A stretch of DNA of 64,000 nt from Calliopum simillimum. Lineage: Eukaryota > Arthropoda > Insecta > Diptera > Lauxaniidae. The stretch lies in contig OX638369.1 in NCBI GenBank assembly GCA_951812925.1, forward strand, positions 3,100,001-3,164,000. Reading direction: 5' to 3'. A program made the translations under genes and the position numbers. Numbering within the stretch: position 1 is the stretch's first letter; each line of letters starts with the position of its first letter. The notes beneath the pieces were generated by a model. The model was not told the DNA's origin and searched no databases. It worked only from the letters and a program-made list of their open reading frames with translations. Positions 59,258 to 64,000 of this stretch are shown one piece after another.

Positions 59258-59712
59258 AAGCCCAAACTCCAATAGCGCGTCGGCAGTAGCAGTGGCAGTG
59301 TTCGAAAACAGTTGTCATTTTAGAACGCACTACTTTATATAAAAGTAACTACAATACAGCAGCGGCAGTACACAGCGCTGTGCAATTTTTCTCTATTTCT
59401 AAATTCACTGCCACTGCCTCTCATTTGAATATTTTCGAATTTTTCGAACTTCAAAATTTTGAGAAAAAAACATGTCATTTGTTAAAATTTTTAAGTTTGT
59501 GACATTTTAAAATTTATATTGTGAGTTGTGCGTTAAAATTAAAAGATAAAATAATGAGTTCGTTCGCGAAAACTGTTTTTATTCAAACACTGCCAGTGCC
59601 ACTGCTGACGCGCTATTGTGGATACATCGGCAGTGAGAGCAAATACTGGCAGTAAAATACTGCTTCGAAAACAGCCACTGCCACTGCCGACGCGCTATTG
59701 GAGTTTGGGCTT
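59258..59712. mobile_element. inverted-repeat element nested inside the hAT, upstream of the transposase
   Basis: AAGCCCAAACTCCAATAGCG at the left mirrors CGCTATTGGAGTTTGGGCTT at the right, and pairing continues through CGTCGGCAGT...GGCAGTG. About 455 bp. GCAGTGGCAGTG-type motifs recur internally in both directions. It sits 170 bp upstream of the transposase ATG, so it lies in the promoter or leader. Confidence 0.75.
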
Positions 59713-60074
59713 AAAAAAAAAAAACGGTTGCACAGATGATTTTGGCATTTCATTTGTTAGTTGTCAAAGAGCCGTTTATGAAGTGAAAACGTTGTGTAGC
59801 TATTCACAGTTTTAGTTTGCATATTCTGAACAGGTCTTTAAGCGGTTTATAGAAATATACAACTTCATATGCGATAAATTAGCTAAACGAATACGGTCTT
59901 ATTGGAATTTTATACACATTTATAATTAAAAAATAAAAACCGTGAAATACAGGACAAATCGGGGACACAAAATAAAATACAGAACATTTGTATGTCCCGT
60001 ATTTTAAAAATAAATTCCGGGGGTAGCTGAAATACAGAACTGTCACCGGAAATACGGGACGGTTGGTCACCGTA

Positions 60075-60082
60075 GCTATAGT
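60075..60082. repeat. 8-bp target-site duplication of the hAT element, right copy
   Basis: GCTATAGT, identical to 56485-56492. Confidence 0.9.
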
Positions 60083-61640
60083 GCAACTAAATTTTTATTT
60101 TTATTTTTTTTTTTGATTCTCATGTGGAAACTACGTTTTAAAATTTACCCAATAACTTTACTTGCTATCATTTGATTTATTAGACAGATTGGGTACAGAA
60201 CTCAAAATAAATAAAAAATTCACATATGTATCTAAAAACGCTTTTAAATTTCAACAACTAGATGAAAAAAAGAGGCAAACACAATTTTGTGAGAAGCCTA
60301 AATTTACACACTCAATAGATGAAATCATAAAAATTGCTACATCATCCAAGCAAACCCCATACAAATTATTTCATTCACACATCTCTTCCAGCAATCACTT
60401 TAAATGAATGCAATGCACATAACTCTTGAGCTACCAAAGCAACTCTACCTGTGTGCAGCACAAAGTGTTGCCTTAGTGCCACGCAATATACAGGTAATCA
60501 AGCAACGGGCAAATTCTAAGCTGGCATGCAGCAACCTTACTATTAGAAATCTAACTACGAGTATGTAGCTATGGCGTTGTGTGTGTGCTATAGAAACTCG
60601 ACTCGCCGTTTTGTTTATCTTTCAGTTTCTTTCGCCGTTTGCCATACATAGCTCTCACGTACTCATGTTTGTATGTTGGTTTCTATTTTTCATAAATTGT
60701 TGTAGTTCCTTTAACGCAGTGGGTATTCTATGAAATTTATTAGAGAAATACTAACAACACAACATCAAAGCTGTAAAACCTCTGTGAATGTAACACGTTT
60801 TCCATTGAATGCGCTACCCCCGGTATCTTTACAGTTCATAACCTGAGTTGCTAGTGCTGCTGCAGCAGACTCCTCTGTTGTCTTTGTGCAGCCTCTTTCA
60901 ATTGAATAGCATTTTCTGGTCGTCCGTCGTTCAGGTGTCGCCGCGCCACTGCTTCACCAGTTTCTTGTTGTTATTGTTGCATGTGTGAGAAGCCGCTTTT
61001 GCCGCTGTATCGAGTAACTCATTGTAAAGATACTTGCAATGTCCACACAGCGCAACGCAATGCTGCTTCTTAGATACTTGTTGAACGAAATTTACACTTC
61101 ATTCACAGAATTGAAAATAATAAAAATTAAATAAAAAAAAAAAAAACAAATAAAGAAAAATAAATAACGAAATAAAAAACAAAAGAACCACTACAGAGGA
61201 TATGAGTCATTCTCTTGCGGAGGCCTCGTCTATGCTGCTTCTTTGTTTTGTTTCTTGTGTGTCTTATTCAGTAAACGAGGCAGCAGAAATTGTGCACAGT
61301 AATCGGCTTTCAAGTCAGTGAGTACCCTATAAGCAGTTTAATGGAATCTATCATTATTTAACTTTTGATTGATTTTTGAAATTGCATAGAAGCTTTTTGT
61401 TTATACCAAAATTTGTAAAAAATTTTCGACAATAAGGGGTTTTTTCGCTATTAAAGTACTACAGAAATCGAATTATAGCATTATATAGGCATTTTTTGTC
61501 CCCGTGCATGATGAAAAAGTTTTCTAGGAGTGACAATTTTTTTGAAATACATAGGAAGTTATAGCAAATTGTAATCTGAAAATATTTTTAATGAATCTAT
61601 GTTAAAAATTGTATTACACGAACTCTTTAATTTTTTGTTT
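60083..61640. other. intergenic, no gene recognised
   Basis: The 60400-61080 part is less AT-rich and contains TGCTGCTGCAGCAG and TTGTTGTTATTGTTGC tracts. It could be regulatory or untranslated sequence of a gene outside the window. No coding block is recognised. Confidence 0.35.
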
Positions 61641-61644
61641 TGGT

Positions 61645-61990
61645 TCATCCACTCATGAACTTTACGAATGACCTCACGTGCCTAAATTCTCCTATTGACC
61701 TACACTTTATTACAACAAATAAAGTAAAAGTTTCAAATACAAAAAGATCTGCTGGACCAGATAAAATTTTGAATTTTATGATTAAAAAATGACCAGCTAA
61801 GCCATTAGACTTTCTTAAATTTATATTCATGCTTATATTGTGCCAAATTCTCTAGTTCAAGAATCTGTTTTGTCTCAATCTAACCATTGGCTGAACACAC
61901 GATATCTATCACCTCTTGATTCAAATCAAATTAAGGCTTATGATACTTATTACTATAATCATGTTGGGCTTAACATTCATAGTCGTTGAA
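61645..61990 (+). pseudogene. possible decayed non-LTR reverse-transcriptase fragment
   Basis: A plus-strand reading contains NKVKVSNTKRSAGPDKILNF followed by MIKK, resembling the K-S-x-G-P-D-x-I-x-N-x-x-L-K motif at the start of jockey-type reverse transcriptases, then KPLDFLKFIFMLIL. Stops and shifts follow. One short motif only, so this is tentative. Confidence 0.3.
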
Positions 61991-62098
61991 GATCTCTTAT
62001 ATTTTAGTTTCATCAATTTTAAGTTAAATTTAAATTTTGAGTATTAAGTTAGAATATATTGAAAAAATAGTTCTGTTTAGTTTATCAGAAGACTTTAA

Positions 62099-62160
62099 CC
62101 CATTATATCCTTTTTATGTGTCTTTTTGCACCCTTTTTCCAAAAACTAGCTCATAATGGG
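62099..62160. repeat. tiny TTAA-type inverted repeat
   Basis: TTAA (62095-62098) then CCCATTATA; TCATAATGGG then TTAC. It may be a remnant of the TTAA-bounded family, with the right TTAA mutated. At 62 bp it is too short to be sure. Confidence 0.3.
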
Positions 62161-62549
62161 TTACAGTATTCTTTCGCTAAACCAAGAAAGCCTGAAACTA
62201 CAGAAAATCGCGTCAAAAATATAATTAATATGAAATGTAAGAGGTCTTGATTGACATTGACGATTTTTTGGTTTTGCCGATGATATTTCGAATTTTTAGT
62301 GTTTAGCGAATAGTGATAAAATTGTGCAGCAATTATTACTGTGGTACATACTGACTCAATATTGCCTTTTTTTATGGATAAATTTTGTGCCTTTCTAAAA
62401 AAGATTAAAATGTCCCGTTTTGTGGGGGATGTAGAGAGTTAAAGTTTTATACAAAAATATTCCTCGTAGTATCCCGTATAAGTTTTCATTAAAAGTGATA
62501 CCTGTATCTCAGATATAAGGATGTATGTCGATTCAACGCTAGAATATTA

Positions 62550-63431
62550 GGGGAGATGTGTGTACCTTGGTCCGCTTTTCAGTTTATCCAATGTGCTGGA
62601 TTTTCCAAAAAAGTTTCTTTAGTTTTTTGATTAAGTTATATTTCTACAATGTTTGCAGCATCAAATGACGTGACAATAATATTTCTATGCCTAACCATTG
62701 AGTAGAAATATTACTTTTTCCGTTGCAATCTCAAACGGTCCAAGGTACACCATGCAAGTGTACCTTGGACTATTAAAAATAAAAGAGAATACATTGTATT
62801 TAGGTAATAAATTATGAAAGAACCATTTATTATGTAATCAAAAGTAATATTTTTTTCAATAAAAAAAAAAATAATCATATACAAAAATTATAACACAAAT
62901 AAGTGCATTTAGTAAAAAACAATTAATTTAACAAAAATGGTTGCAAATAAAAACATTAATCACGTAAATAATAATAATAATATTATATTGAGAGGCAATT
63001 ATGGCTTCCTAGTTGCCCGTCGAAAAAGGCTCGCTGGTCAATAAGCATAGGTCCAAGGTACACACAGACAGCATGTTTTAAAAACTGTCAACACCCATAA
63101 CATATATTAATGAAATTACATCTAAAACACACTAAAAGCTTAAAACAATAACTAAACTTCCTTCCTGATGTTGTAAAACTGAAATATTTCAAGTAAGTTT
63201 CACACAAAACGTTTCTTAGTTTACTCCAAAAACTAATTTTTACACACCAAAAACACTTTTTCCGTCACTTTTTATACACGCATACACCTTGACGGTCTGA
63301 AGTCTACTAATATGAGTCACCGGTATGAGTGGAAAATTCCATAGAAGAACATTATCGTACACGTGCAACTGTTGAGTGGCAACTGACACTTGGACCGAGG
63401 TACACTCGGACCAAGGTACACACATCTCCCC
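62550..63431. mobile_element. inverted-repeat element with GTACCTTGG phrase repeats (882 bp)
   Basis: GGGGAGATGTGTGTACCTTG at the left end is mirrored perfectly by CAAGGTACACACATCTCCCC at the right; TA lies outside both (62548-62549 and 63432-63433). The phrase GTGTACCTTGG and its inverse recur near 62734-62770, 63049-63062 and 63388-63420. The 63240-63629 and 63329-63592 open frames overlap the end and are not credible genes. Confidence 0.8.
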
Positions 63432-63433
63432 TA

Positions 63434-64000
63434 TTATTTGTACAGAGTAATAGAAATCTTCAAAAAACGATGACAAAAAAAAATAAAAAAATTCGACCTT
63501 ATCCAGAAAATCGAGAAGACACGTATAACTTGGCCATGTTTTCAGAATGTATTGGATTTTTTCAGTTGTGCAACAAAACGCTAAAATTTTGACGGACGGT
63601 GCCATTAATAGTTTTTGATTTAAATGCATTACAAATGCCGTCTAAAACATAATTTTTATCAAAGCATCCTTAAAGAATTGTAAAACTAAAATCAATTTTT
63701 CAAATGTCAGTATGACAAAAAGTAACCACCTATAAAATATTTTACTTCAACTATTTGCTCCCACATATTCCATCAAGCGCTTAGCTCAATTTATAATTCT
63801 TCAACATCAGCACTTTGTTTCGGTAACTCAATCGCGGCTTCTTTGCTAAGCTCTTGATTTAATCTTAAACAGGAAGCTGACTCGTTATACATTTGGCTAT
63901 GTCTTTGTGTTATTGTTGTTGTTGCAAGTCACGTCTGCTGCAGACATATGTGAAAAAAAAAAAAAAATCAGGCGCTTCTGTCCCTTAACAAAACTGATTT
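63434..64000. other. intergenic, no gene recognised
   Basis: AT-rich. No coding or repeat signal beyond short A/T runs. Confidence 0.4.

Larger units (their letters stand above)
56493..60074 (-). mobile_element. complete hAT transposon (3582 bp), possibly autonomous
   Basis: Terminal inverted repeats TACGGTGACCA (56493-56503) and TGGTCACCGTA (60064-60074) are perfect over 11 bp, and a perfect 8-bp duplication GCTATAGT flanks them. Subterminal GGGGACA repeats occur five times in the left 110 bp, with further copies and the inverted form (TGTCCC/ACGGGAC) in the right 130 bp; such arrays bind hAT transposases. The sole gene is an intact 617-codon minus-strand transposase. A separate inverted-repeat element is nested at 59258-59712. 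Confidence 0.93.

Noticed and set aside
63240..63629. 129-codon minus-strand frame and an overlapping plus-strand frame
   Set aside because: Both cross the right end of an inverted-repeat element and show no recognisable domain.

Overview
The window looks like AT-rich nuclear DNA from a brachyceran fly. It holds a kekkon-family LRR/Ig receptor gene with a fly-type Inr+DPE promoter candidate, many CAA/CAG microsatellites, and a dense load of small DNA transposons, several of them nested. I cannot name the species. Nothing bacterial, viral or CRISPR-like is visible.

Only one host gene is convincing: an uninterrupted 950-codon frame on the minus strand (50059 to 47207). It encodes a kekkon-type membrane receptor, most likely kek1. 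A core-promoter candidate lies about 1.66 kb upstream at 51724. Its surroundings (42.6-56.5 kb) are AT-rich intergenic sequence with microsatellites and small inverted-repeat elements.

The second long frame (59086 to 57233, minus) is the transposase of a complete hAT element at 56493-60074. That element has 11-bp terminal inverted repeats, a perfect 8-bp target duplication and subterminal GGGGACA repeats. A further inverted-repeat element is nested upstream of its transposase.

The rest is mostly transposon sediment. From left to right: a DD37D mariner-type element (1-2072) split by a 1-kb insertion; an inverted-repeat element at 6.3-7.0 kb; a TTAA-bounded element at 7.4-8.4 kb; a 1.4-kb foldback at 11.7-13.1 kb; a small hairpin at 14.6 kb; a GTAATGTCGTGCA-repeat element at 17.4 kb; an RTE-like LINE tail at 20.4 kb; two mariner fragments at 22.7-23.5 kb; a degenerate 1.94-kb DNA transposon of unassigned family at 24.0-26.0 kb; a 1.48-kb element carrying 108-bp and 113-bp tandem repeats at 27.2-28.7 kb; a TA-flanked element with tRNA-like sequences at 29 kb and again at 39 kb; a 700-bp foldback at 30.0-30.7 kb; a 1.75-kb near-perfect palindrome at 32.2-33.9 kb; a mosaic of repeat relatives at 36.4-38.8 kb; a nonautonomous Helitron at 41.2-42.6 kb; a 235-bp hairpin at 44.4 kb; TTAA-bounded elements at 45.4, 53.4 and 62.1 kb; and a GTACCTTGG-repeat element at 62.5-63.4 kb.

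The most interesting items are the 24-26 kb element with its six GTAACGCGAGTTACC copies, the two phrase-repeat inverted-repeat families (GTAATGTCGTGCA and GTACCTTGG), the intact hAT, and the elements carrying tRNA-like sequences next to T-runs. All assignments come from reading the sequence; no database search was possible.
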